Of a stretch of 64,000 bases of DNA, positions 33,581 to 44,946 are shown piece by piece. The stretch's first letter is position 1. Each line of letters begins with the position of its first letter. The notes under the pieces are model-generated. The model worked only from the letters and a program-made list of their open reading frames with translations. It was not told where the DNA came from and did not search any database. A program made the position numbers and the translations under genes. Origin of the DNA: Phoronis australis (Eukaryota; Phoronida; Phoronidae); contig NMRA01000025.1 in the NCBI GenBank assembly GCA_002633005.1, forward strand, positions 1,250,878 to 1,314,877, read 5' to 3'.

Positions 33581-36500
33581 ATGAAAAGATGTGTTTGCGG
33601 AGGCTGCAGCAACAGCAGCCAGACGGAGAACGTCTCGGTTTTCAAATTTCCCAAGGACGTCAAACTTGCGCAGAAGTGGCATCGCTTCGTGCGCCGAACG
33701 AGAGTGTGGGACCTCAGCGTGGACCAAGCGATTCGGTCCGGGGCCACTCTGTGTTCTGCCCACTTTGAGGACTCGTGTTTCGACTCCAGTCAGAAGAGAC
33801 GTTACGATGAAGGCCTGGCCACTTAGTGAGTGCATTTTATTATTTTTTCAATAACAAATATATAAAATAGTTACTAGGTCTGGTTGGTGGGTAGGTCATC
33901 GACATGCACCTCAGTCCAAGCTAAGATTCACTGGCAGTTTGGCAAACAAGTTGCCTGGCATTGTGATTACTTTAGTGTCATTGATTAGATTGCTCGCATC
34001 AGCTTGTTCAGTGTCTGACACACACTATATTGTGTGGCTTATCTTTTTGTTTTTCCAGGATTCTGTAGCACTTATACGGTAATGTACTGAGCAGTGTGAA
34101 TTGTTCCCAGGGGTCACTCTCAGACATAAGTATAGCATTCAAGCCACGTTATAAAAGATACTTGAGAAATTCCCTACTGCGGATGCTATATGTTCACTAA
34201 TCCCTACTCCCTGTTGTCTGCCTCCCCCATGCGGTGTTCATTTACCACCCATCTCAGTTTTTGGTGCGATTTAGTTACTCTAATCATTGTGCAATGAAAA
34301 GTGTTTTTCATGTCAACAATTGAAGTGTCTAAGGTGAGCGCACTGTAGTTTTGTTGGAATTGTGGTTGTAACAGGCAGTAATGTGTTGAGGATAGTAATG
34401 TAGTGATGCCTGTTGTGAGTAGTAAGAAAATCAATGAGCTTTTTTCTGGGATGGTTCATATCGTCCAGTACACTTCATTACAGGACTGAAATGCAAATAA
34501 AGGAGGCATATTGAACCCTTGCTTGTCTTGCAAAACGTGCTTTGTCTTTATGAGTGATCCTGGTTGATTATACCGCAGACTCAATTCAGCTTTTACAACT
34601 CGGGATATTTGTTTTGCAGTCGTCTTCGCTTACTTCCTGGCAGTGTCCCTTCAATTCATCTTAAATCAAGGAAACCAACCCTGCTGCCTTCCCAGAAAGT
34701 GTCTGCCTTGTCTGGGAGTCCAAAGCAAAAGACACAGAGATCTTTGGTTTCAAGGAAGCTTGAGTCTGCAAGGGTAGGTTAATTATAAAGTGTAACGTTT
34801 ATAAGTGGATGTCTTTGAGAGTTTGCTTTTTGGACGGATATGGTTAGTTATTGTTGGAAAAATTGTGGCAAGCCGTTACCAAAAATAGATATAAGTAGAA
34901 ATAAAAATACTTATTGAAGGTAAACCTGGTGTAGTTTAATTTTGAAGAGTTTTTAATCAATTATACCAGGTTTACCATTAAAAAGTATTGTTGGTTATTG
35001 TGCTCATGTTGCTCTATAACAAACTGTTATTTTTTACTTTTTTGAACTTACATCACTTTTTTGTCTTCCATTTGTTAAGATTCGCGAAGAGGTCCGTTCG
35101 ATAGCCAAACAGAAACGATCTACGGCGCCTCATACTGTCACGCATGCAGCTACCCCTTCATCGATGTCTTCCTCACCTGGCCTTCTGTGCTCTTGGGACA
35201 CGCAAATCATCATAGAGCCCATCAGGCGAGATGCAGAGACGCAAACAGAAATTGCTGGTAATTTGTTTGAATGACCATAAAGTAGAGCGCCTCTCTTTTA
35301 CAAATACTTAATTACTGAGTTTGCTTGAAAGTAAATTTCATTTGTAGGCTATTCATGGATAAAGCCTAATGAGCAGGGTTTGTTACAATTGACGGGCATA
35401 TAGGGCACAATTTATAGTCTTCAGTAACAACTGTACAAAAGCTATAAAATGAGAGTTCATATCTTATGGGCCCCATGGATTCTTGCTGGTTACGAGCCAA
35501 ATTTAGTTGGCACTCTATGTTGCCTCGAAATTGCTAAGAAACGGTGCTCTGGCCATAATACATAAATGAAGGATTTTTATCTAAAGCACTGGTCTCTCTA
35601 ACTCAGATGATTGGTGGTTTTTGGGCTCATCATCACTATTCCCCAAATGTCGTTTTCTAGAACTTTTTATTTTTTCAGGTAGTGACCTTGAAGGGTGGAT
35701 CGAGAGGGGACATTTGCTGTCATCTTCTGTAGCTGCTCCATCAACTCCAGTGCTTGTGCCGCCCTTGCATGTTGAGGTAGAGCTAGAAACGTGCCCCACA
35801 TTGTCCTTGGTCACCACAGAATCTTCCCTGGTCACCACAGAGTCTTCCTTGGTAACCACAGAGTCTTCCCTGGTCGCAACTGAATCTTCCCTGGTCACCA
35901 CAGTCTTCCCTGGTCAACACAGTCTTCTCCTTTCCCGGCCACCACAGAGTCTTCTCCACCCCTAATACCTCTGGAGTCCTACTTGGAATCACCAGATTCA
36001 GGCTCGTCGTACTCTCCTTCATCTGAAGAGGAGTCCAGCCCAGAAAAGCGGCCCAAGTAAGCTTCTGTCGCAAAACTCCATGCATGAGTGCACGCTCCTA
36101 ATTGTGGAGCTGCTCCCAATTGCAGAACTTCGGCACAGCTGCCTGTATGTGAGACATTTGACTTGCAAAAATCTTGCAAAAACATTATATTATTTTGCTT
36201 ATAGTCACATGCGCTACATGCGTGACTTTAGCAATGACTAGTTAGCCTCGTACACAATAAGTGGATCTGAAAATGGCATGTCTGAGAAATAAGCAGATCT
36301 TTACCAGTCACAACTGAAACTTTGTTTATAGTTGCCTTCATGGTTAGTGTTTGTGTTAGCCACTTATTCTGCCTAGGTTTCTGTGGTATTTGTCATAATT
36401 TACAGAAGTCCTTGTTAATTTTGACATTTTGTCTACAAAATACAAATGTACTTAAACATTGCATTTATCATGTTTTTCAGGAAATTACCCAAGACAGACT

Positions 36501-37920
36501 TTATCGAATCTGATGACCATCGGAAGTACATCGTGTATGAAACATGTCTCTTGAAGCTCTTTGATGTTTGCCGGGTGTGCAGGAACAAGGCTTCTCCTCA
36601 GATCATAAAAATGATCGGCACATTGGTTGTTATTCAACAAAGCTGCACCCGTGTCAGCTGTCCTGGTTACACATGGCATTCGCAGCCATTCGTGCAGGAC
36701 TACCCCGAGGGAAATCTTCTGCTGTCGGCTGCCACCCTGTTTAGCGGCTGTTCGATCTCCAAGGTACAGAACCTGCTTAGATTCTTTGGAATCAAAACTT
36801 ACCATAACAACACCTTCTTCCGGCACCAGCGCCTGTTTCTTCACGACGCTATAGAAAAAGTGTGGGGCGACCTGCAGGAGGAGCTACTCCTCAGTTTACC
36901 CCCTGAAATACTTATAGGAGGTGACGCAAGATGTGACAGGTAATTACTCACTATATTTTGTTGGTTAGTACTGCAGTGGTTACTTCCTGTTCATATCAGG
37001 ACGGGTATGATAAATTTGAAACTCTGTAAGTGTTAGGATAGCAGTTATGTACATAATAATTTGCTGATTGCTTTGAAGGTCTGTGCTCTGTGCTGCAAAT
37101 GATAGCCTGATCGTTAGAAGTGACAAAATATTTTTTCACTTAGATGAATCTTGGGGATATACTGTTTTCTTATTTTGTGATATATATCTATTTTCTTTCA
37201 TTGCAGTGAATTGATTTAATGATAACAATTATTAATAGCCTGGTTATATATTCAGCAGTGAAAGTAGAATAATATCTTAATTCAGATAAAGTCTTTTGAT
37301 ATAATAATAATCTGACCGATTCTCATTGCCGTCACGTCATATTTTAGCCCTGGTCATACTGCAAAATATGGGAGTTACACACTGATGGACCTTGAGCGCA
37401 ACAAAATCTTAGCAATGGAGCTTGTACAGGTAATACACGTCACGGCATACTAAAAAGGTTGACCTTCATATGTTGAGTAAAAAGGTGTTGTCAAGTAATC
37501 CACCATTACTCCTTTTGCTACCCTTTGTGTCGGACTTTGATTCTACTGATGCTCTGCTCGTCATGTTTGACATATTATTTAGTTAAGTTAACATTTTTCA
37601 AGTGCAGCCAAATATCACTTATACCTTCAAAGTGCTACTACGTTGTAAATTAAATACTGTGTGTTGTTAATGCAAGCCATAAGGCACATTGTTTTTGTTA
37701 AGAAATAAAATTTTGTTTATCTGCCGTGTTGACCTTAAATTTAAGTAACTTTAAGATATGAAGTTAATGAATCATTCTTGTAGCTGTGTCATTTCTGATA
37801 CACCAATATGGGCACATATTATACTTCATAATACTCTTGCTTACAGAAAAATGAGGTTGGTGGCTCCTATCATATGGAATTGGATATGGTGCTAGTGGTG
37901 GTGGTTGTGGTGCTGCTGGT
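33581..37920 (+). pseudogene. THAP-domain, transposase-derived multi-exon gene, frameshifted and truncated
   Basis: Exons in matching phase: 33581-33825, 34620-34773, 35080-35257, 35679-36055, 36481-36939, 37348-37429 and 37847 onward. Exons 1-2 form a THAP C2CH DNA-binding domain: MKRCVCGGC, FKFPKD, W, CSAHFEDSCF and the closing PGSVPSI. Exon 4 is Ser/Thr-rich with a 21-bp (SLVTTES) tandem repeat. Two adjacent units there lack two bases each, which throws the frame into a stop at 35963. The downstream reading (SPSSEEESSPEKRPK) is in another frame and joins exon 5 correctly. Exons 5-7 (CRVCRNKASPQI, GDARCDSPGHTAKYGSYTLM, NEVGGSYHMEL) resemble the catalytic half of THAP-linked DDE-type transposases, probably Kolobok-like. 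After HMELDM the homology ends in a GTG-rich tract interrupted by an hAT-like MITE. It could be a domesticated gene that later decayed, or an assembly error in the repeat. Confidence 0.7.
35809..35960. repeat. 21-bp coding minisatellite in THAP gene exon 4
   Basis: Units of TCCCTGGTCACCACAGAATC plus T repeat about seven times, with variants. Two successive units read CACAGTCTTCC instead of CACAGAGTCTTCC, losing AG each. This causes the frameshift in the THAP gene. Confidence 0.8.
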
Positions 37921-38076
37921 CAGTGCTGTAGTGGGGTGTAGGCGCACGTAGGCGCAGCCAACCACCTTTTGGCATTTGAACGTAGCGTCTACGCACCGTA
38001 AGTTACGTTCAGTGCTCTAGGTGATACGGTGGGCTTTGGGCGCCTACTTACCTCGAATTTTACCACTACAGCACTG
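37921..38076. mobile_element. hAT-like MITE
   Basis: Perfect 14-bp terminal inverted repeats CAGTGCTGTAGTGG / CCACTACAGCACTG bound 156 bp. Flanking 8-mers CTGCTGGT and CTGGTGGT differ at one base, as expected of an aged 8-bp target duplication. CAGTG ends and 8-bp duplications are hAT hallmarks. It sits in the degenerate end of the THAP gene's last exon. Confidence 0.8.
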
Positions 38077-38240
38077 CTGGTGGTGGTGACGAATCACTAG
38101 TTTATCAAGTATTGAAAGCAGTCATAGTTTAGTTGATGATTGGCGACACCTACGGAGTATTGCCCCAATTTCGAACTTTCTTTTTCTACTCTGTCTACTC
38201 GTATCCCATGCAATGATGCAATGCATATACATGTACGCAC

Positions 38241-38409
38241 CTAAAAGAGGAATAGCCAAGGACGTCGGAGGTAGACTTTCGGCAATCAACAGCAATATGA
38301 GTGCCATGGATATCACCATGGTCACGCACAGGGAGATTTTTTCGCCCGCTTCTGGCGGAAGACAGAAGGCACTGAACGCAATCACTGTCAACAAAATAAC
38401 GGGCAACAC
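38241..38409 (-). CDS. Isolated nicotinic acetylcholine receptor-type exon (TM1 end to TM2-TM3 loop)
   Basis: A TTTCCAG acceptor at 38410-38411 and a TTTTAG|GTGCGT donor bound 169 bp ending in phase 1. The product reads VLPVILLTVIAF (end of TM1), LPPEAGEKISL, the pore helix TM2 and SLPPTSLAIPLLG. The GEK at the start of TM2 is typical of cation-selective Cys-loop receptors. The 9' position, normally Leu, is Ile here. I find no TM3, TM4 or ligand-binding exon on either side; the THAP gene occupies one flank on the opposite strand. It may be one exon of a gene with long introns reaching outside recognisable sequence, or an orphan duplicated exon. Confidence 0.75.
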
Positions 38410-38904
38410 CTGGAAATAAACAATTGAATTGTTGAAAAGACGAAACGACTCGTTTTGTACGAGTGACATGGGGAACGACTGCTTTTTTCTGGATTCAACT
38501 AATGAAGAAAGATATTTTTAGGTTTAATTTTGTTTCTTCTTCGACAGGCTAGAGTACAATCTTTTCAAACTTGGAATCTTCTTAAAATAGTTCTAGTTTG
38601 ACAGCTGATCGGCTGGTGTTTTTTTTGTTGTTTTTGGTATACTAATTGACTTATTCTAAAAGTGGTTTACGCGCGAAATACTAACAAAACCCGATGTCTT
38701 ATGAATGCCGCGTTGTATATGGTGAAGATGTCACGGAAATTCACAACTATTGCAACAAATGACCTTGATCGAGACTGAATGACATTTTAACGAGAGCGCT
38801 CGGAGGAGCGACACTTGGCGGAATTAATCGAAAGACGACAATGGGGAGGACGACGACAATCATGACGATCAAGGCGACAATAATGAACAACACGGTAACA
38901 TTCA

Positions 38905-39720
38905 TGTGACTAGCGAAGAAATCAAATAGAGAGCTTATAATGAACTACAATAAAGAACAATAGATAGCGCAACATGACGGACGAGCCATGCTTTGTTCCC
39001 GCAATCCAAAANGTGACTAGCGAAGAAATCAAATAGAGAGCATATAATGAACTACAATAAAGAACAATAGATAGCGCAACATGACGGACGAGCCATGATT
39101 TGTTCCCGCAATCCAAAATAGGTGGCACTATGTGACAGTCTGCAGAGCAAAGTTTACAAAAGTATTTCGCCTGGAATTCCAGTCAACAGTACGACAGTGC
39201 TACCTGGGTCAGTCGGGGTCACAACTCTCTGTTAACTTGTGCAGACATAACCAAAACAAAGTGAACTGAAAGCCAGCCAGCTGCGTGCATACGTGACCGA
39301 AGGAACAACGGAATAATTAAAAAAAAATTAGACGTCGTAGCGCAAAATGGTAATTATCTTCTGAAAGCCCGTTCAAAACTATCTAAAGTGGTAGTTTGTC
39401 AAACACGATAACATTCATGTGACTAGCGAAGAAATCAAATAGAGAGCATACAATCAATTACAATAAAGAACAACAGATGGCGCAACATGACGGTCCAGTC
39501 TCAGTAGGACAGTGCTGGCTGGGTCAGTCTGGGTCAACTAGGCATAACCAAAACAAAGTGAACTGAATGCCAGCCAGCTGTGTGCTTGCATAAATGAACG
39601 AAGGAACAACGGTATCCGAAAATCTCGAATAATTCAAAAAGTAGACGTCGTAGCGCAAAATGGAAAATATCTTCTGAAAGCCCGTTCAAAATTCTATATA
39701 AAGTGATAGTTTGGCAAAAA
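38905..39720. repeat. Tandem ~100-bp and ~400-bp duplications
   Basis: A ~105-bp block starting GTGACTAGCGAAGAAATCAA is repeated at 38908 and 39013, separated by a single N at 39012, and again in shortened form at 39418. The following ~300 bp (landmarks ACCAAAACAAAGTGAACTGA, GACGTCGTAGCGCAAAATGG) are present at 39245-39407 and 39545-39720. The N between the first two copies hints at an assembly join. Confidence 0.85.
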
Positions 39721-41363
39721 TCAAAAAAATTTTCGAGAAAATTGAAAATTTGACGTTTTTTTTGAAATTCAAAGTCAAATAACTCGAAAACGGTAAGTCT
39801 GAGAAATACGCTCTCGCAGACTTTTTGAAAGGTCATACTTCAAGGAATCCACATGCAAAAATTCACGTCATTTACTTGTCCCATTAAAAATGCGACACCA
39901 GAGCGATTGAAACCGTGTGCACATGCGCCACAGCCGCCATCTTGAAAGTGACTTCCGGTCCAATAATTTTTTATAAAAGCTTATTAAACTCAACAAACAC
40001 GTGACCAGTTTGAAAGTGATTGGTTTGCAATTAAGCCCTCTACAGGAGAAAAGTCACGTTTTTAGCCATATTTCGGGGTGCGCAACGCCACGTCCAATAT
40101 TTCCGCCATCTTTAACCGGAAGTCAACAATTTTCTGCACAATTGTAGCACATGTGTTCTAGTATATTCGTAACGATTTTCAGCCATGTAGGTCGAAAAAT
40201 GCGGCCTCTACGAGTATTTGACTGTGAAATCGGATACAAAATGGCCACCACGTCCGCCATTTTGTATCCGATCATGACCAAAAACAATAGCGTTCTAGCA
40301 GTTCCCGATCTACACGTTGTGTGCAAATTTCGTGAAAGTCAGACCAAAATTGAGACCTGTAGAGAGCGAACAAACAAAACAAAAAACAAAAAAAAAATTC
40401 CCCGTCAGACCAAAATACTTGACGGAATTCGAGGAATTCCGCCAAGTAATAATGAACTGTGACTCTAGCAATTTCCTTTTTTGCACATGAGCACTCTACA
40501 TTCTAGTCTACAACTTCCGCCTCGCCACCGTTTCTGAGTTGTGGCCGCTTGACACCGATCATCTTATGCCGTATCAGTTATGCTGCGTCAAAATTTAATG
40601 TCTAAATGGGACTAAGTCTCATTTTATAACAGAGGTCAAAGTTAAAAGTTTTGACGGATGATGTTTTTTTAACAGTTTTAAGGACAAATTATCAAAATAC
40701 ATACCTGCAAACTTTTTCAAAGTCTACAATTCTGAAGTTCTCCTTCTTTTTGTCAGAAAGCAAGAAACCCACTCGCCCACAGACTGTATCCTGAGTTAAT
40801 GCACCGTCTTTGTTGTTCATTCTGTGTCCTGAGTTAATGCACCATCTTTGTTGTTCATTCTGTGCACTACACTTTACAACCTGCAAACAAATGTTTCTAC
40901 AAACTTCTATACCATTTGAATTTCTGTGTCCCAACTTTTAGAGACTGTTCCAGCATGTGGAGAACATGCTATAATTATCTGATACTTTCCAATGAATAGC
41001 TAAAGGTTTGGGTTTTTGTTGAAAAAATCCATGTTAGTGGACCAATTTTCAAAATTCAAAACCCATGTGATTTATAATTTTTACTCCTCTATTCAGATTT
41101 CATGGTTTCCATGTCCCAAAAATGAAAATGGAAAAACAGAGCTTGGATACTTTCAACCCTATTTAGATGTGATCCGACAGTAATTGCACTATTGAATAGA
41201 GTCACAAAAGATTTCTTCAAATTGTTTCTCATCTTATTTAAAGGGATGTTTGACAGCATGAAACAGGAGAATTTTTACTAGTACCCTCCTTTGTATTATC
41301 AGTTATTGACATTTTTCAAAGTTTACTTAACAAATTTAAATTTATTGTCATTCATTAAAGGCN
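39721..41363. other. Repeat-like sequence; no gene recognised
   Basis: Contains a perfect hairpin (40229-40272) and text-like dispersed-repeat sequence (GCAAATTTCGTGAAAGTCAG). It also holds a short tandem of TCCTGAGTTAATGCACC near 40787 and 40828. No exon is supported. Confidence 0.4.
40229..40272. repeat. Perfect hairpin, 16-bp arms
   Basis: ATCGGATACAAAATGG at 40229-40244 pairs with CCATTTTGTATCCGAT at 40257-40272 across a 12-nt loop. Possibly a MITE core. Confidence 0.8.
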
Positions 41364-42673
41364 AGGCGCCACAGTAGTCGAAGTCATCGTAAAATTATCG
41401 TCAGCCGTCCACTTCATAGTAAAACATACATGCCGATTTTTACAGTTATCCTGAAAGCGGTTTTGTTTATAGAGGGGTGGACACCAAAAAAACAGACTCG
41501 AAAACAGTAAAAATGACCACTAGGTGGCGTGAACTATGTCAAATCCATCGGAAAACGGGAGGATGTCATCGTTCTACTAATAGATGCCTATATACCAAAT
41601 TTCATGAAAATACCTTGAGGACCTTTGAAGATACAGAGGTAAACGTAAAAAAAAATAAAATTGCCACTAGGGGGCACACCGGTAGTCGGATCTGCCCGAA
41701 TGTACCCTCACGCAGTCCCATCCACAAAAGGAACACATGCGCAAAATTTCATGAGCATACATCAATCGGTTTTGGAGATAAAGCAGCGAACGCCGGACGG
41801 ACGCCGTCCGGACGGACGGAAGCAGATGACGGTATAATGCACCCACATATTTATATTAAAAATGTTGAATGGCCTCTCCATCTCGCACATTTCATAGTCG
41901 TTTATTTGCATTTACAGTGCACGCACGTGTTACAAATCACAGTCTACACAAATACTGAAAAAAATGGTTTTTCAATCAAACCAATGATCTAACCAAAGGG
42001 GAATACATTTCAATACATTTCCTTAACCATCTGTGACTTGAAACATTGGCAAACCAAGGAAAAAGTTTTTAATTTCATTTTCTGCCGTCAATCAGTAATT
42101 TTTTTACAACAATGGTATAACACTACCATGAGACTTTGGAGGGCGCCTCATCATAATTGCCATCACCACCAGGACGCACAGCATACCGACTACAACGCCC
42201 ATCATCACCTTGCTGTCAACTGTTTCTTCCGATTTAGATTCATCTTCTGGCAATTTCTCTTTACCTTTTTGTGATGTCTGCAACAACATATATTCAAGCT
42301 TATTTACAGCAGGAACTAAAGGACAATGCTATTTTAATGTAATCTATGCTAAAGAAAGTGCAGCAGCTGTATTCATTGACAATTTGTAAAAATGAGAAAA
42401 CAAAAAATTTAGCAAACAGGTGATCTTTGCACTAATGATGTATCTTGCTCATATAGCCCAGATCATGCAGTGCTATTCCCCAGCACCACATCACAATACT
42501 TATGGGGACTCCTCAGTGATTTATGGCAGTTCATTTTCGCCACAAAACTCATTCTTAAAAACATTTGGCACCTTTCAAGCTACTTCAAATTCACATGGTC
42601 ACTTTATGCTGTGTTTCTAACTAAATTGGCCAAGCAATCACAGTAATAAGAAATTAACCTGCAATTTGCACTT
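41364..42673. repeat. Left copy of an exact ~1.31-kb duplication, bounded by gaps
   Basis: Identical by eye, offset 4417, to 45781-47090. It starts one base after the N at 41363 and ends at the first N of the 42674-43308 gap. It carries part of the CTCF-like satellite and a copy of the membrane-tail exon (42277-42104, minus). Confidence 0.95.
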
Positions 42674-44607
42674 NNNNNNNNNNNNNNNNNNNNNNNNNNN
42701 NNNNNNNNNNNNNNNNNNNNNNNNNNNNNNNNNNNNNNNNNNNNNNNNNNNNNNNNNNNNNNNNNNNNNNNNNNNNNNNNNNNNNNNNNNNNNNNNNNNN
42801 NNNNNNNNNNNNNNNNNNNNNNNNNNNNNNNNNNNNNNNNNNNNNNNNNNNNNNNNNNNNNNNNNNNNNNNNNNNNNNNNNNNNNNNNNNNNNNNNNNNN
42901 NNNNNNNNNNNNNNNNNNNNNNNNNNNNNNNNNNNNNNNNNNNNNNNNNNNNNNNNNNNNNNNNNNNNNNNNNNNNNNNNNNNNNNNNNNNNNNNNNNNN
43001 NNNNNNNNNNNNNNNNNNNNNNNNNNNNNNNNNNNNNNNNNNNNNNNNNNNNNNNNNNNNNNNNNNNNNNNNNNNNNNNNNNNNNNNNNNNNNNNNNNNN
43101 NNNNNNNNNNNNNNNNNNNNNNNNNNNNNNNNNNNNNNNNNNNNNNNNNNNNNNNNNNNNNNNNNNNNNNNNNNNNNNNNNNNNNNNNNNNNNNNNNNNN
43201 NNNNNNNNNNNNNNNNNNNNNNNNNNNNNNNNNNNNNNNNNNNNNNNNNNNNNNNNNNNNNNNNNNNNNNNNNNNNNNNNNNNNNNNNNNNNNNNNNNNN
43301 NNNNNNNNGTGTGCGTGTGTGTGTGTGTGTGCATGCGTGCGTGTAAGCCAGAGCATCATAGTTCTCCAGATATCGTTCCTTACATTGAATGCATCCCAGA
43401 GATACATTGATCAACTTGTCCCTGCCTTGCAATTGTTACACTGTCTCTAGAATTTGGGACATGGAAATTCAAGCAAAAATTGAATTTTCTTGATGCTGGA
43501 ACTTGGGACAAGGACATTTTTCGTGTTCATCATATTTCTCAAATTTCGAATGTGCTGTCAATCTATAGAATGTGTAATTTTGCTGTCTTTCCAACAATTC
43601 TTGAATTCAGGATGGCCAATACCGTCTATTTCTAGAATTTGGGACAAGCTCCTACCTTAAGCAAAATAATTAAATTTTCAGTATCCCATATTGAAGAATT
43701 TTTACACTAATTAAATGGTGCCATTTTCAATGATTTGCATAGAAACAAATGCTTAACATAACAGTAAAGAACTAACAACATACCAATTTTACATTCAACA
43801 AGTAAGATAAAACTTCAATGCATATTTCTTCTTTGGTCTTGACTTTGGTAGGAATGTGACTCTGTTCTACTTTAGCTCTTTTTCTTTCATCTACTAAGCT
43901 CCTCTTATTACTTCCTACACTCTCAACAGATGGCACTGCAATCTCAGTTGGGTTGTTTTTGGGAGATATGACATCACTGCCATTATTGCACTCTTTGTTG
44001 CTTGGCGATGCACAATCACTGAGCTGCTGATTGGTTTCACCGGGCTGTTCAGCCTCAACAAGCAAGAAATCACCTGACAACAGACCATAAAAAATGTTGA
44101 AATAAAAATTGTAAATTTATCATTTTTTAATTATAAGTAGTTCATTTTGAGAGATTAAAGAAGTTCACATTTTAATTTAGAATGCAGCCTGTTTGGCAAC
44201 AGCAGCTTAAAATTTAAGCACCTTAAACTTTTTCTTCATTTCCAAACCCGCTTGTTTAACATAAAAATTAACCATTGTTTAATATTAGGAACATTTAAAG
44301 TAACTTTACAAAGATTTACCCTTTTCAGGCTCAACACTATCTTCCGTGATATGGCACGTAGGTTTTGCAGGCGTTTCCTCAACTGCCCCTATTGTCTTCT
44401 TTTGCTGAGCTACACCCCCAGATGACCGGAGTCTCGCTCCTTCTTGCAACCGTTCCAAATCTGGTCTTACATCGTCACCTTTGTTAGTAACTGCAGTTGG
44501 TTTTTGCTCTCGTTTCCGCGTATTAGGCACTTCTTGTGCAATTGTCTGCTGCACCCTATTGGCCCAGGCATTTCGAATTTTGTCACGTGTCTTAGTTGTA
44601 GGAATAG
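42104..44607 (-). CDS. Unrecognised gene, three 3' exons (charged region plus membrane tail)
   Basis: Minus-strand exons 44607-44320 (phase 1 in, 1 out), 44073-43784 (1 in, 0 out) and 42277-42104 (0 in, stop) join without a frame break. The product is mostly charged and low in complexity (KTRDKIRNAWANRV, DERKRAKVEQ, KEEICIEVLSYLLNVKL). It ends with an acidic stretch, a Gly/Val-rich membrane helix (VMMGVVVGMLCVLVVMAIMM) and RRPP tail of 57 residues for the last exon. I do not recognise the family. The last exon exists twice (also 46694-46521), and the left copy is bordered by gaps, so its true place in this gene is uncertain. Exons further 5' are not identified. Confidence 0.5.
42674..43308. 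other. Assembly gap (635 N) beside a (GT)n tract
   Basis: The gap ends directly at a (GT)n microsatellite (43309-43330). Open frames crossing it are meaningless. Confidence 0.99.
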
Positions 44608-44946
44608 CTGTGAGAAAAGAACACAAAATTCACAATTACTTTAAGCTTATGTAACAAGGAAGCCACTCAGAGCACATGCAATGCACTACAGTTTCTTCAT
44701 ATTTGATTACACTTGAACATACAAGCAGACCTAAAGAAAATCAGACAAAATTTTACAGAAAATTTCGAAAATCTATTTTTTGGAAAGAACAAAAATTCAA
44801 TGCACAGTGACTTGCATGACCAAACCTTTTTGGATAGATAATCCAAAGTCAACCAATTATGAAAAACAATAAATGGATTGATGTAGGTGTCATTAAAGCT
44901 TTCACATGTTTGTATTGGGTCACGCTGTATTATGTATTCAAAAGCT

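Noticed and set aside
35581-36185. Minus-strand open frames over the THAP exon 4 repeat
   Set aside because: They are shadows of the 21-bp coding repeat on the plus strand.
41477-41992. 171-codon open frame, repeated at 45894-46409
   Set aside because: It lies in the CTCF-like satellite element and its duplicate; no domain, and the repeat itself explains the identity.
42604-43432. Open frames of over 220 codons on both strands
   Set aside because: They run through the N gap and have no content.
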